The notes: a model not told the origin generated them from the sequence alone. DNA of 64,000 bases from Coriobacteriaceae bacterium (GCA_025992705.1 DAJPGJ010000001.1:1178001-1242000); one strand, 5' to 3'; shown: positions 8,386 to 18,837, counted from the first letter of the stretch. A program made the numbers and translations.

Positions 8386-10697
8386 TGCTCGACCTATCTT
8401 CACTCAACGACGCACAGAAGGAGGCGGTCCTTACATGTGAGGGGCCGCTTCTCGTTTTGGCGGGTGCGGGAAGCGGCAAGACGCGCGTGCTCACCTACCG
8501 CATCGCGCATCTGGTCGAGGATTGCGGCGTCGCGCCCTGGAACATCCTTGCCGTCACCTTCACCAACAAGGCGGCTCGCGAGATGCGCGATAGGCTGTCA
8601 ACGCTTGCCGCAGGCCGCCTGCGCGGTATGTGGATCTACACCTTCCACAGCATGTGCGTACGCATCCTGCGTTCCCATGCGACGGTGCTTGGCTATAGCG
8701 ATGACTTCACCATCTACGATACCGATGATTCCAAACGGCTTATCAAAGACATCATGGCCGACTATGGCTATACGGGACGGAGCTTTTCCGAAAACGCGAT
8801 GCGGGCACGCATATCCGCCTGCAAAAACGAACTCGTGAGTCCGGCGGATTACAAACCACGTGTCAACGACCAGCTCGATAAGGCGTTTGCCGAGATATAC
8901 AAGGCATACCAGCAACGTCTCAAACGTGCCAATGCAATGGATTTCGACGACTTGCTCGTTAACGTATACACGCTGTTATCCGAGCATCCCGACATATGCC
9001 AGGAGTACGGTCAGCGTTTCCATTACATACTTGTCGACGAGTATCAGGACACGAACAAGGCCCAGTACGAGATAACGAAGCTGCTCGCTTCAGGACATGG
9101 CAACCTCATGGTCGTGGGCGACGATGACCAGTCGATCTACTCGTGGCGTGGCGCCGATATCCGCAATATCCTCGATTTCGAGCGTGATTGGCCCGATACC
9201 AAGACCATCAAGCTCGAGGAGAACTATCGCTCCACTTCCACGATCCTACAATGTGCCAATGCGGTCATCGCGCACAACCAATCGCGCAAGAGCAAGGAAC
9301 TCTTCACGCGTGGCGAGCAGGGCGAGAAGGTCGCTGTCTTTCTCGCAGCAGATGAGCGCGACGAGGGCCGCTGGATTGCCGCCATGGCAGATGACCTCCA
9401 CGCGAAGGGGAGTCGTTATAACGATATCGCGGTCTTCTATCGCACGAATGCGCAGTCGCGCATACTCGAGGACATGTTCCTGCGCGCGGGCGTGCCCTAT
9501 CGTATCGTCGGTGGCACGCGATTCTTCGATCGTGCGGAAATCAGGGACGTCACGGCGTATCTCAAGCTCATACTCAATCCAGCCGATGACGTGAGTTGCA
9601 TGCGCATCATCAACACGCCGCGCCGTGGCATTGGCAAGACGACGATCGAACGCATTTCGCTCACCGCGCGGCAACGCGACATTCCCTTTCTCGAAGCCGC
9701 GCGTGAGGAAACGCTCGACCCGGCCTGTCGAGCTGCCACACGCCGTGCGCTCGAGAGCTTCATCTCCCTCATTGACGAGGCAAGCTCCTACGAGGGGGAC
9801 CTCTACGCCGTCGTTGACATGATTGTCGAGAAGACCGGACTCATAGAGGCGCTCGAGGCACAGAACACCGACGAGGCACGTGGTCGTATCGAGAACATAC
9901 GCGAGTTTCTTGGTGTCGTGCGCGAATATGCCGATGATCATGAGCTTGTCTTCGACCCGGATATCCTCGACATGCCTGACGAGGGCGATGACGCGCTCGC
10001 ATTCCATGCGCCCACGCTTGGCGACTTCATGGAATGGCTGAGCCTGCGAACCGACCTCGATTCCCTGGGAAGCGAGGAAAACGATGCCGTCACCTTCATG
10101 ACGGTGCACTCCGCCAAGGGCCTCGAGTTCGACAACGTCTTCGTCGCCGGCATGGAGGAATCCATCTTTCCGCATACGGCTTCCATGCTCGAAAACGGCG
10201 TGGAGGAGGAGCGTCGCCTGGCTTACGTTGCCATCACGCGCGCTCGCAAGCGGCTCTTCCTCACGTGTGCGGCACGCAGGCGCATCTTCAACGACCTACA
10301 GGCCAATGCACGGAGCCGCTTCATATCCGAGATGCCCGCCGAGCTCCTTGCTTCCGAAGGCGTCGGATCGCTTGGCTTTTCGGGTACGGGCTGGGAGAAA
10401 CGCGGCGACCGGCGCGGTATATCCGGAAGCGGACAAGGCGAGGAGATGTACGGTGGTCGCGTCTATGGCAGCGGCGGTTACGCTGCCGCACACGATGCAG
10501 GTGCTGACGATGCGGGCAAGATGTCATCCGCCGCTTCATCGGCCGAGTTTGCCGAGGGGGATCACGTCGAGCACAAGACTTTCGGCCCAGGCGTCGTCGT
10601 TGGCATAGAGGGAGACAAGATCTCGGTCTACTTCAAGAAGAGCGGCAAGACAAAGACGCTTCTCAAGGGATATGCGCCCATCGTGAAGCTCGGATAA
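8385..10697 (+). CDS. pcrA: ATP-dependent DNA helicase PcrA/UvrD
   Basis: Superfamily 1A 3'-5' helicase used in nucleotide-excision and mismatch repair and for removing RecA from DNA. Walker A AGAGSGKT at 26-33, Walker B LVDEYQDT near 220, motif III GDDDQSIYSWRGA near 245, motif IV with ENYRST near 277, motif V TVHSAKGLEFDNVFV and motif VI AYVAITRARKRL near 620. The C-terminal ~60 residues (DHVEHKTFGPGVVVGIEGDKI) form the Tudor-like domain that in PcrA binds RNA polymerase. 770 residues, typical. GTG start at 8385 shares its G with the aroF stop. A Gly/Arg-rich linker lies at about 665-705. Confidence 0.95.
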   Translation: MLDLSSLNDAQKEAVLTCEGPLLVLAGAGSGKTRVLTYRIAHLVEDCGVAPWNILAVTFTNKAAREMRDRLSTLAAGRLRGMWIYTFHSMCVRILRSHATVLGYSDDFTIYDTDDSKRLIKDIMADYGYTGRSFSENAMRARISACKNELVSPADYKPRVNDQLDKAFAEIYKAYQQRLKRANAMDFDDLLVNVYTLLSEHPDICQEYGQRFHYILVDEYQDTNKAQYEITKLLASGHGNLMVVGDDDQSIYSWRGADIRNILDFERDWPDTKTIKLEENYRSTSTILQCANAVIAHNQSRKSKELFTRGEQGEKVAVFLAADERDEGRWIAAMADDLHAKGSRYNDIAVFYRTNAQSRILEDMFLRAGVPYRIVGGTRFFDRAEIRDVTAYLKLILNPADDVSCMRIINTPRRGIGKTTIERISLTARQRDIPFLEAAREETLDPACRAATRRALESFISLIDEASSYEGDLYAVVDMIVEKTGLIEALEAQNTDEARGRIENIREFLGVVREYADDHELVFDPDILDMPDEGDDALAFHAPTLGDFMEWLSLRTDLDSLGSEENDAVTFMTVHSAKGLEFDNVFVAGMEESIFPHTASMLENGVEEERRLAYVAITRARKRLFLTCAARRRIFNDLQANARSRFISEMPAELLASEGVGSLGFSGTGWEKRGDRRGISGSGQGEEMYGGRVYGSGGYAAAHDAGADDAGKMSSAASSAEFAEGDHVEHKTFGPGVVVGIEGDKISVYFKKSGKTKTLLKGYAPIVKLG

Positions 10698-10700
10698 AGG

Positions 10701-10706
10701 TATAAT
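10701..10706 (+). promoter_or_regulatory. Candidate -10 element (TATAAT) before ppaC
   Basis: Perfect TATAAT 31 nt before the ppaC ATG, at the very end of the helicase gene. No good -35 hexamer is seen 16-18 bp upstream, so this is a weak promoter call. Confidence 0.35.
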
Positions 10707-10737
10707 CGCGATATTTCGATTTCGAGGAGAGGCTCTC

Positions 10738-11664
10738 ATGGCACAGATTTACGTAGTTGGACACAAGAATCCCGATAACGATTCAATCATGGCGGCGTAC
10801 ACCTACGCCAACCTCAAGAACATGACCGATGCCGATAACGAGTACATCCCCGTACGTCTGGGCGAGTTGCCAGCCGAGAGCGCGATGATTTTCGAGGAGT
10901 ACGGCATCGAGGCACCTGCGCTCATAGAGCGGGTGGGCGAGGGCGACGTGCTCGTGCTCGTCGATCATAACGAGATGGGCCAGGCCGTCGATGGCATCGA
11001 AGACGCCGAGGTCGCCGAGATCATCGACCACCATCGCATCGCCGATGTCTCCACCTCGGCACCCATCACCTTCATCAACCTGCCCTGGGGTTCAACCACC
11101 TCGATTATCACGAAGCTCTACGAGTGCTTCGGCATCGCGCCTGACAAGCAAATCGCCGCATGTCTGCTTTCGGCCATTCTCACGGACACGGTCATCCTCA
11201 AGTCGCCCACGGCAACCGAGGTCGATGCGAAGCATGTCGAGGAGCTTGCGCAGATTCTCGGCGTCGATCCCGTCGAGTTCGGCATGAAGATCTTCAAGTC
11301 CCGTGGTGGCGATGACGATGTCTCGATCGAGGATATTTGCAGCCGTGACTCCAAGGAGTTCAACTTCGGCGGTAAGAAATGCTGGATCGCCCAGTACGAG
11401 ACCGTGGACCTCGATGGGCTGCGTGGGCGCACGGACGATATCGCCGCGCAGGTTGCCAAGATTCAGGAAGAGGGCGGCTATGATGCGGCCCTCATGCTCC
11501 TGACCGACATCATCGTCGAGGGCAGTGACTTCATCGCGGCTGGCGACACCGACTTCATTGCCGATGCCTTCGAGATTTCTTTCGCTGATGGCCCCGTCTG
11601 GATGCCTGGCGTGCTTTCCCGCAAGAAGCAGGTTGCCGCCAAACTCATCGATTACGCCGGATAG
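10738..11664 (+). CDS. ppaC: Manganese-dependent inorganic pyrophosphatase (family II)
   Basis: Hydrolyses pyrophosphate released by biosynthetic reactions; cytosolic, Mn2+ or Co2+ dependent. DHH-family signs: HKNPDNDS at 9-16 (metal-binding His and Asp), DHNEMGQ near 77, DHHR near 98, and the C-terminal DHHA2 lid with SRKKQ near 296 that contacts substrate. 308 residues without a CBS/DRTGG regulatory insert, so the short, unregulated subtype. RBS GAGGAGAGG before the ATG. Adjacent genes are unrelated in function, but the gene is in the same direction as the MscS channel gene 23 nt on. Confidence 0.96.
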   Translation: MAQIYVVGHKNPDNDSIMAAYTYANLKNMTDADNEYIPVRLGELPAESAMIFEEYGIEAPALIERVGEGDVLVLVDHNEMGQAVDGIEDAEVAEIIDHHRIADVSTSAPITFINLPWGSTTSIITKLYECFGIAPDKQIAACLLSAILTDTVILKSPTATEVDAKHVEELAQILGVDPVEFGMKIFKSRGGDDDVSIEDICSRDSKEFNFGGKKCWIAQYETVDLDGLRGRTDDIAAQVAKIQEEGGYDAALMLLTDIIVEGSDFIAAGDTDFIADAFEISFADGPVWMPGVLSRKKQVAAKLIDYAG

Positions 11665-11687
11665 CACGAGGAACGCAGCGCACGCTC

Positions 11688-12482
11688 GTGGAGGCCATCG
11701 AGAGCACATATCTATATCATCACGGCGGCTACGTCCTCGTTGCCGCCGTTGCCATTTTCACCATTTTGGGGACGATGCTGGTCGCACACCTTCTCGTCAA
11801 GGTGATGTACCGGACGCTCAAGAAGACGACGGGGGGTGTGGTCGGTGGCTCGATCGTTGCCAATATCATACGCGTCGTCATCTGGTTCGTGAGCATCTCG
11901 TGCATTCTCAAATGGTGCTTCAACTACAACACCTCGGTGCTATGGGGAGCCCTGGGCGTTGGCGGTATCGCGCTCTCCCTCGGTCTGCAGAACACGATAT
12001 CCAACCTCATCGGTGGCTTGCAGGTTTCCTTGTCACGTGACTTCAAAATGGGGGATTGGATCTCGATTAGGGACATTACGGGCAAAATCGACGACATCAC
12101 CTGGCGTGTCGTGAAGATGGAAGATGCTGATGGCAACAGCTATATCATCCCCAACGCGGTCTTCAACTCAAATGCGGTAACCGTCCTTCCGCCCTTCCAG
12201 ACGACCGATCTGACATTCGAGATCTCGAGCATGGCGAATTTGGAGGCGATAGGGGAGAAGTTGCCCCAGCTTGCATACGATGCGCTCAAGAAGGCCGGTT
12301 ATCTCTATGAGGACATGAAGCCTGAGCTTTCCCTCGACAGCGCATCGCTCAACGCCATCAACGCGACGCTCGAGGTCTATACCGAATACACGTATGAGAC
12401 GATCGACATCAGGGAATGTGTCATGTCTGCTGTCCTTGCGTATCTCAAGTCAAACAACGCACTTGCAACCTATACCGAATAA
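11688..12482 (+). CDS. Small-conductance mechanosensitive channel, MscS family
   Basis: Membrane tension-gated channel that releases solutes on osmotic downshock. Three N-terminal hydrophobic helices (about 14-38, 58-80, 85-100); the pore helix region reads GALGVGGIALSLGLQNTISNLIGG, glycine/alanine-rich as in TM3 of MscS, followed by the beta domain (FKMGDWISIRDITGKIDDITWR) and an alpha/beta C-terminus. 264 residues, the short canonical form. The GTG at 11688 is chosen as first codon before the first membrane helix, 23 nt after ppaC, behind ACGAGGAAC. No extra sensory or ligand-binding domain. Confidence 0.9.
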   Translation: MEAIESTYLYHHGGYVLVAAVAIFTILGTMLVAHLLVKVMYRTLKKTTGGVVGGSIVANIIRVVIWFVSISCILKWCFNYNTSVLWGALGVGGIALSLGLQNTISNLIGGLQVSLSRDFKMGDWISIRDITGKIDDITWRVVKMEDADGNSYIIPNAVFNSNAVTVLPPFQTTDLTFEISSMANLEAIGEKLPQLAYDALKKAGYLYEDMKPELSLDSASLNAINATLEVYTEYTYETIDIRECVMSAVLAYLKSNNALATYTE

Positions 12483-12576
12483 CCCAAGCTACCTTGTACT
12501 TCTCGCGTATAACACGCTCGTGTTCAGCTAGAATAGTTGCTTCGTATGCAATTAGCCTGAAAGGAACCGAGCATCC

Positions 12577-14355
12577 GTGCGTACGTTAGTAGAAGACATC
12601 ATCACATCCGCCATCACATCCGCCATCGAATCTGGCGAGCTTCCCCTCGATGGCCTGCCATCGGCGCAGGTCGAGCGTCCTCGTGACCTTGCACATGGCG
12701 ATTGGGCGAGTTCCATTGCCATGCGATGCGCCAAGCAAGCGCACATGAACCCCCGTGACATCGCGCAGATTATCGTCGCGCATATTGCCGACGCGCCCGA
12801 AGTCGCCTCCGTCGAAATCGCCGGTCCCGGTTTCATCAACATCAAGCTCTCCGATGCCGCATTGCAAAACGTGTTTCGTGTGGTGCGTAGCGAGGACACG
12901 CGCTACGGCTCAAGCCATGACGGCGATGGCATCAAGGTCGACCTCGAGTTTATCTCCGCCAACCCGACAGGCCCCATGCATTTGGGGCATGGCCGTTGGG
13001 CGGCACTCGGCGATGCGATGGCAAACGTCCTTTCCTTTGCAGGCTACGAGGTGACCCGCGAGTTCTACATCAACGATGCGGGCAACCAGATGGACATCTT
13101 CGCGGAGTCCGTGGCACTTCGCTACCTGCAGGTCGCACGCCTCATTGCCGAAGGCGCCGCCACGGATGTCGATGACGCTTACGGGATCATCATCGAGAAC
13201 ATGGATTCGTATCGAGACGAGCTTCCCGAGAACTGCTACGCCGGCGCCTACGTCATCGATATCGCCGGCATCATCTACGATGCAGAAGGCGCCGCCTGGG
13301 TCGATGCCGATGCCGACGAGCGCGCCGCGTACTTCAAGGAGCTCGCTTACAAGACGGTCTTCGAACATACCAAGGAGGTGCTTGCCGGCTTCGGCCTCGA
13401 GTTCGACGTCTGGTACTCCGAGCGCAGCACCTATGCCGCTGACGAGGACGGAAGCTCTCGTCTCACGCGCGCTCTCGATGCGCTGCGCGAGAGGGGATAC
13501 CTCTACGACAAAGATGATGCCGTGTGGTTCAGGACCACGGAGTTCGGTGACGACAAGGACCGCGTGCTCGTCAAGGCTGACGGCAGCTATACCTATTTCG
13601 CGCCCGATATCGCCTATCACAAGAACAAGTTCGACCGCGGTTTCGATCGCTGCATCGACATCCTCGGTGCCGATCATCATGGCTATATCAAACGCATCCA
13701 ATCGGTTGGCCATGTCTTCGACCATCCCGGCCAGCCCGAGGTCGTCATCGGCCAGATGGTTAACCTCTTTCGTAACGGCGAGCCCGTACGTATGTCCAAG
13801 CGCACGGGCGAGATGGTGAGCTTTGAGGAGGTCCTTGACGAGGTCGGAGCCGACGCCACGCGCTTCCTCATGCTCGCGCGCTCAACCGACCAGGCAATTG
13901 ACTTCGATATCGAGCAAGCCAAGAAGCAGGATTCGACCAATCCCGTCTACTATGTTCAGTATGCTCATGCACGCATATGTTCGATCCTGCGCAAGGCCGC
14001 TGGTATCGAGGATGCAAACGCATCCGGAGCAAACCCTGATGCCATCGCCGCATCCCTTATCCCAGCCGATGCCGACCTCTCGCCGCTTACGCATGAGACA
14101 GAGCTTGCCCTTGCACGCCGCATCGACGAGTTTGGCGAGCTCGTCGCAGGATGCGCGCGTGACCTTGCCCCGTTCAGACTTACGCATTACGCGACGAGCC
14201 TCGCAAGCGAGTTCCACCAGTTCTATACCCAATGTCACGTCATCGGCGATGACGTGCGCCTCACGACGGCACGTCTCTACGTCTGTGACGCGACGCGCCG
14301 CGTCCTAAGAAACGCCCTGTCTCTGCTCGGTGTGTCGGCACCTACGAGTATGTAA
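12577..14355 (+). CDS. argS: Arginyl-tRNA synthetase
   Basis: Class Ia synthetase charging tRNA-Arg. N-terminal Add-1 domain (about 1-100), HIGH-type motif MHLGHG near 130, catalytic core with GADHHGYIKRI near 368, the KMSKS counterpart VRMSKRTGEMV near 405, and the DALR anticodon-binding domain to residue 592 (HYATSLASEFHQFYTQCHVI). GTG start at 12577 with AAAGGAACC upstream. A short AT-richer gap of 94 nt precedes it. It is followed 18 nt later by lysA; an argS-lysA-hom order is common in Actinomycetota and suggests one operon. Confidence 0.97.
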   Translation: MRTLVEDIITSAITSAIESGELPLDGLPSAQVERPRDLAHGDWASSIAMRCAKQAHMNPRDIAQIIVAHIADAPEVASVEIAGPGFINIKLSDAALQNVFRVVRSEDTRYGSSHDGDGIKVDLEFISANPTGPMHLGHGRWAALGDAMANVLSFAGYEVTREFYINDAGNQMDIFAESVALRYLQVARLIAEGAATDVDDAYGIIIENMDSYRDELPENCYAGAYVIDIAGIIYDAEGAAWVDADADERAAYFKELAYKTVFEHTKEVLAGFGLEFDVWYSERSTYAADEDGSSRLTRALDALRERGYLYDKDDAVWFRTTEFGDDKDRVLVKADGSYTYFAPDIAYHKNKFDRGFDRCIDILGADHHGYIKRIQSVGHVFDHPGQPEVVIGQMVNLFRNGEPVRMSKRTGEMVSFEEVLDEVGADATRFLMLARSTDQAIDFDIEQAKKQDSTNPVYYVQYAHARICSILRKAAGIEDANASGANPDAIAASLIPADADLSPLTHETELALARRIDEFGELVAGCARDLAPFRLTHYATSLASEFHQFYTQCHVIGDDVRLTTARLYVCDATRRVLRNALSLLGVSAPTSM

Positions 14356-14373
14356 CAAAAGGAGAAGTTCAGC

Positions 14374-15741
14374 ATGTCAATTGCACCAACACGCGAACAT
14401 GTTCTGCCCGACTACATGAAGGCATCCGACCTCCTCAAGGTTGCTCCCATGAGCATGGAGGTCGAGGGCAACAAGGTGACGCTCGACGGCATCGATTTGC
14501 GCGATATCGCCCGCGATTTCGGTACCGCTCTCTATATCTACGACGAGGACCATATCCGCAAGCAGCTTGCAAGCTATCGCGATGAGTTCCGCACCTGCTA
14601 TCCGCAAAGCGACATCGTCTATGCCGCCAAGGCCTTCTGCTGCGTTGCCATGGACAAGATCGTCGCCGAGGAGGATTGCTATATCGACGTGGCAAGCGGG
14701 GGAGAGCTCGCCATCGCCAAGGCGGCGGGATTTCCGATGGAGCATGTTTTCGCGCAGGGCAACAACAAGTCCCAACGCGAGATCGAGGAGTACATCGACG
14801 CCGGTGTCGCGTGCTTCGTGGTCGATACGCATGAGGAGATCGAACGCATCTCGACCTACGCGAGCGCACAGGGTGTCACCCAGCGCATCATCATTCGCGT
14901 CTGCCCCGGTATCGAAGCCGACACACATGCCTATATCCAGACGGCCAACGAGGATTCCAAGTTCGGCTTCAACATCCGTAATGGCGCGGCTGAGGAAGCG
15001 CTCATCTACGCGTTGACGCTGCCCGGAGTCGAGGTGGCCGGTTTCCACTGCCACATCGGCTCGCAGATCTTCGAGCTCACCTCCTATGTCGAGGCCATCA
15101 ACACCATGTTCGGCTTCATGAACGACATGCGTCAGGCGCATGACTTCGTCGCGCAGATCTTCGACATGGGCGGCGGCCTTGGCATTCCCTATACCATCTA
15201 CGATCGTCCCTCGACCATCGCGCAGTTCGCCCAGATTGCGACGGGCGCCATCCACGCCAATTGCAGCGAATACGATTACCCATATCCGCACATTTTCGTG
15301 GAGCCCGGTCGCTCCATCGTCGCGAACGCGGGCATCACGCTCTACACCGTCGGTTCGGTCAAGACGGTTCCCGGCATCTGCACCTACGTCGCCATCGATG
15401 GCGGCATGACGGATAACATCCGCACGGCGCTCTATGGGTCGAAGTACGAGGCGTTCGTCGTGGAGCGTGCTGACAAGCCCCGTGACGTCATCTGCGACAT
15501 CGTCGGCAAGCATTGCGAGTCGGGCGACGTCGTCGTGAAGAACGCCCCCCTGCAGGCATGTGAAGCTGGTGATCATATCTGCGTGCTCGGCACCGGCGCG
15601 TATTGCAACGAGATGGCGAGCAACTATAACAAGCAGGTGCGTCCTGGCATCGTCTTCGTCCATGATGGCGTAGCTCGCGAGGTCGTGCGCCGTGAGACTT
15701 ATGACGATCTGCTCGCACGTGACGTATGCTCAAATGCGTAG
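14374..15741 (+). CDS. lysA: Diaminopimelate decarboxylase
   Basis: PLP enzyme making L-lysine from meso-diaminopimelate, the last step of the pathway whose earlier genes dapA, dapB and dapF are elsewhere in this window. PLP-binding lysine in YAAKAF near residue 88; FHCHIGSQI near 230 and DMGGGLGIPY near 268 are the phosphate/substrate loops; EPGRSIV near 310 and CESGD near 384 are the substrate-binding signatures, the last from the neighbouring subunit in the dimer. 455 residues. ATG behind AAAGGAGAAG. Ends 22 nt before the hom start. Confidence 0.96.
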   Translation: MSIAPTREHVLPDYMKASDLLKVAPMSMEVEGNKVTLDGIDLRDIARDFGTALYIYDEDHIRKQLASYRDEFRTCYPQSDIVYAAKAFCCVAMDKIVAEEDCYIDVASGGELAIAKAAGFPMEHVFAQGNNKSQREIEEYIDAGVACFVVDTHEEIERISTYASAQGVTQRIIIRVCPGIEADTHAYIQTANEDSKFGFNIRNGAAEEALIYALTLPGVEVAGFHCHIGSQIFELTSYVEAINTMFGFMNDMRQAHDFVAQIFDMGGGLGIPYTIYDRPSTIAQFAQIATGAIHANCSEYDYPYPHIFVEPGRSIVANAGITLYTVGSVKTVPGICTYVAIDGGMTDNIRTALYGSKYEAFVVERADKPRDVICDIVGKHCESGDVVVKNAPLQACEAGDHICVLGTGAYCNEMASNYNKQVRPGIVFVHDGVAREVVRRETYDDLLARDVCSNA

Positions 15742-15763
15742 GCATTTTCAAAAGGAGATATGC

Positions 15764-17056
15764 ATGAAGCAAGTGAAGCTCGGTCTGGTGGGATGCGGAA
15801 CCGTCGGTGGCGGATTCATTCGCATATTGCAAAAGCACCACGATGATTTCATGAGGCATGCGGGCGTTGACATGGTGATTGCCAAGGCAACGACACGCAC
15901 GCGCTCCAAACTTGAAGCCCTTGGCATTCCCGATGGTGCAATCGTCGATTCATATGAGGATATCGTCAATGATCCGGATATCGACATCGTCATCGAGCTC
16001 ATTGGCGGGACGGGCATGGCGGCTGACGTCGTGCTTGATGCCCTGCGCGCGGGGAAAAACGTGATCACCGCTAACAAGGCCCTCATGGCGACGCGTGGTG
16101 CGGAGATCTTCCATACCGCCGATGATCATGGCGTAGAAGTTGCCTTCGAGGCGTCCGTAGGCGGCGGCATTCCCATCATTCAACCTCTCAAGCATTCTCT
16201 CATCAGCAACGAGATCAATACCGTTCTTGGCATTGTCAACGGAACGACCAACTACATGCTCACCGAAATGGAACAGGGCCTCGATTACGACACGGTGCTC
16301 AAACGCGCGCAGGAACTCGGTTATGCCGAGGCTGATCCGACGGCCGACGTTGACGGCTACGACGCTGCCGCAAAAATCGCGATTCTCGCCTCTATCGCCT
16401 TCAACTCCCGCGTGACACTCGATGACGTCTTCACGCAGGGCATTCGCTCCATCGAGCCCGTAGATTTCAGGCATGCGGAGGATATGGGATACACCATCAA
16501 GCTGCTTGCCATCGCCCACAAGATCGATGGCGAGATTGACGTCCGCGTCCATCCGGCCATGATTCCCACGGACCATCAACTTGCCAATGTCAACGGTGTC
16601 TATAACGCCATCTACGTGACGGGCGATGCCGTGGGTGACTGCATGTTCTTCGGTGAGGGTGCGGGCGCAGGTCCTGCCGCATCGGCCGTCATGGGCGATG
16701 CCATCGAGGTTGCGCGTCACGTCGCCAACGACGTCAAGCCCATCGTCGGGTGCACCTGTACCGATAACCTGCCCTTGCGTGGCATCGGAAAGCTCGAGAC
16801 CAAGTATTATCTGCGCCTACTTGTAAAGGACGAGCCTGGCGTGCTTGCTGCCATCAGCGAGATCTTCAGCCAGTACGATGTCTCCATTCGCAGCATGGTG
16901 CAACCCACGACGCATGGTGACGGCACCGCAGAGCTCATTTTCATGACGCATACGGCCAACGAGGCTCACTTCGAGGAAGCCCTCAAGGAAGTCAAGGCCC
17001 TGGCATGCGTCGCCCAGATCGGGTACCATGATTCGCATCGAGGAGGACTAAGGTGA
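15764..17056 (+). CDS. hom: Homoserine dehydrogenase with ACT domain
   Basis: NAD(P)H-dependent reduction of aspartate semialdehyde to homoserine, entry to threonine and methionine. Rossmann motif LGLVGCGTVGGGF at 5-17; the family signature AEADPTADVDGYDAAAKI near 205; GEGAGAGPAASAV near 300; a C-terminal ACT domain (about 350-430, LVKDEPGVLAAISEIFSQYDVS) that is usually the threonine feedback site. I take the ATG at 15764, 7 nt after AAAGGAG, rather than an upstream ATG overlapping lysA. 430 residues. The stop overlaps gatC as GTGA. Confidence 0.96.
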   Translation: MKQVKLGLVGCGTVGGGFIRILQKHHDDFMRHAGVDMVIAKATTRTRSKLEALGIPDGAIVDSYEDIVNDPDIDIVIELIGGTGMAADVVLDALRAGKNVITANKALMATRGAEIFHTADDHGVEVAFEASVGGGIPIIQPLKHSLISNEINTVLGIVNGTTNYMLTEMEQGLDYDTVLKRAQELGYAEADPTADVDGYDAAAKIAILASIAFNSRVTLDDVFTQGIRSIEPVDFRHAEDMGYTIKLLAIAHKIDGEIDVRVHPAMIPTDHQLANVNGVYNAIYVTGDAVGDCMFFGEGAGAGPAASAVMGDAIEVARHVANDVKPIVGCTCTDNLPLRGIGKLETKYYLRLLVKDEPGVLAAISEIFSQYDVSIRSMVQPTTHGDGTAELIFMTHTANEAHFEEALKEVKALACVAQIGYHDSHRGGLR

Positions 17057-17358
17057 CTCTGACCGAACAGGATGTGCGCGACATCGCCGAGTATGCGCGC
17101 ATCGGCCTTACGGATGACGAGCTATCCGCGATGACGGTCGACCTCAACAACATTATCGAGACGCTCAAGCCCATCACCGAGTACGAGCTCGATGGTGTCG
17201 AGCCGACCTTCCATCCCATCGGCAACCTCTCAAACGTCATGCGCGAGGACAAGGTGGGGGAGTCCTTCGAGCGTGAGGTCGCGCTGTCGAACAGCGATTC
17301 CACAAGCGAAGGATGCTTCGAGATTCCCTCCATTCTTGGTGAGGGAGGCGATCGCTGA
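17053..17358 (+). CDS. gatC: Aspartyl/glutamyl-tRNA amidotransferase subunit C
   Basis: Small subunit that stabilises GatA in the GatCAB complex, which turns Glu-tRNA(Gln) and/or Asp-tRNA(Asn) into Gln- and Asn-tRNA. 101 residues with the family pattern: N-terminal helix DVRDIAEYARIGLTDDEL, then LNNIIETLKPI and the tail MREDKVGESF. GTG start overlapping hom (GTGA); its TGA overlaps the gatA ATG. Such tight coupling fits equal subunit production. Reading frame is clean here; the indel-rich tract begins in the next gene. Confidence 0.94.
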   Translation: MTLTEQDVRDIAEYARIGLTDDELSAMTVDLNNIIETLKPITEYELDGVEPTFHPIGNLSNVMREDKVGESFEREVALSNSDSTSEGCFEIPSILGEGGDR

Positions 17359-18837
17359 TGCAGAACTATCCTCAACTGAGCGTTCGTGAAATCCACGAGG
17401 GCCTGCTGAATGCCCAGTTCAGCGCCCGCGAGCTCACGACGTCCGCCTTCGACATGATCGATGCGCTTGACTCGAAGGTCCATGCGTTTCTCGAGCTCAC
17501 CCCCGAGCTCGCCTACGAGCAAGCCGATGCCGTCGATGCGGCTATCGCCGCCCGTGAACCCATCGGCATCCTCGCCGGCGTCCCCATCGCCTTCAAGGAC
17601 AACATGAACCTCGTCGGCACGCACACGACCTGCGCATCACATATGCTCGAAACCTACGTGAGTCCGTTCACGGCAACCTGTGTCGCCAAAGCACTCGACG
17701 CAGGCGGCATCTGTCTGGGCAAGACGAATATGGACGAGTTCGCGTTTGGCTCATCGACCGAGACCTCGTACTTCGGGACGACGAGCAACCCCTGGGATCT
17801 CGAACGCGTGCCCGGCGGGTCTTCGGGTGGTTCGGCGGCTGCCGTTGCCGCGGGCATGGCGACGTTGTCGCTCGGCAGCGATACGGGCGGATCAATCCGC
17901 CAACCAGGAAGCTTCTGTGGGCACGGTCGCCCTCAAGCCAAGCTATGGCGTGGTCAGTCGCTACGGCGTGGTTGCCTTTGGCAGCTCGCTTGATCAGGTC
18001 GGTCCCTTTGCCCGTAGCGTCGAGGATGCGGCATATGCGCTCAACGCGATTTCCGGGCGTGACCCGCTCGATTGCACGAGCCAGCCCTGCGACATCGACT
18101 TCACCGCCAATCTCGATGTCGGCGTCAACGGCATGCGCATCGGCATCGTGCCCGCACTGCTCGAACTCGACGGCCTCACGTCTGAAGTCAAGCATGCTTT
18201 CGAGGAAAGCGTCGCGAGGCTCGAAGAGCTGGGAGCCACGATTGTCGAAGTCGAGCTGCCCAATGCGGCAGCCGCTATCAGCGCCTATTACGTGCTCGGG
18301 CCCTGCGAGGCGTTCTCGAACCTCTCGCGTTTCGATTCGGTGCGCTACGGACATCACGCCCACGGCAAGAATCTCGAGCAGCGTTACGAGGATAGCCGTG
18401 CCCAGGGCTTTGGCCCGGAGGCAAAGCGTCGCATCATGCTTGGTGCCTGGCTACTCGCGAGTGGCGTCTATGACGAGTACTACATCCCCGCGCAAAAGGT
18501 GCGCCACGCTCATCACGGCAGATTACACGAAGGCGTTCGAGAAGGTCGATGCAATCGTGCTGCCCACGAGTCCGCGTACTGCGTTCAAGTTCGGCGAGGG
18601 TGAGCGACCCTGCATCCATGTACCTCTCGGACATTTACACCATCAGCATCAACATCGCGGGTAACGGCGGAATGAGCCTGCCCGTTGCACTCGGCGGAGG
18701 ATTCCGGCCTGCCCATCGGTTTGCAAATCGTGGGCCCGCAGTTCCATGACGAGGTCATCCTGCGCGTGGGTGCTGCACTTGAGGCTGCGACCGTCGTTCC
18801 CCGCATCGCGCCGCTCGAGGAGGGAGGTCTCTCATGA
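17358..18837 (+). pseudogene. gatA: Glutamyl-tRNA(Gln) amidotransferase subunit A, frameshifted as given
   Basis: Amidase-signature enzyme that releases ammonia from glutamine for tRNA-dependent amidation. Ser-cis-Ser-Lys machinery is visible: FKDNMN with the catalytic Lys near 78, GGSSGGSAAAVAAG near 153 and SDTGGSIRQP with the acyl Ser near 178. Four one-base insertions break the frame, at about 17919-17921, 18504, 18598-18600 and 18697-18700; removing them gives 492 codons without internal stop and the normal family sequence to the C-terminus (GLPIGLQIVGPQF). Because the enzyme is essential where GlnRS is lacking, sequence error is more likely than loss. Overlaps gatC and gatB by ATGA-type junctions. 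Confidence 0.88.
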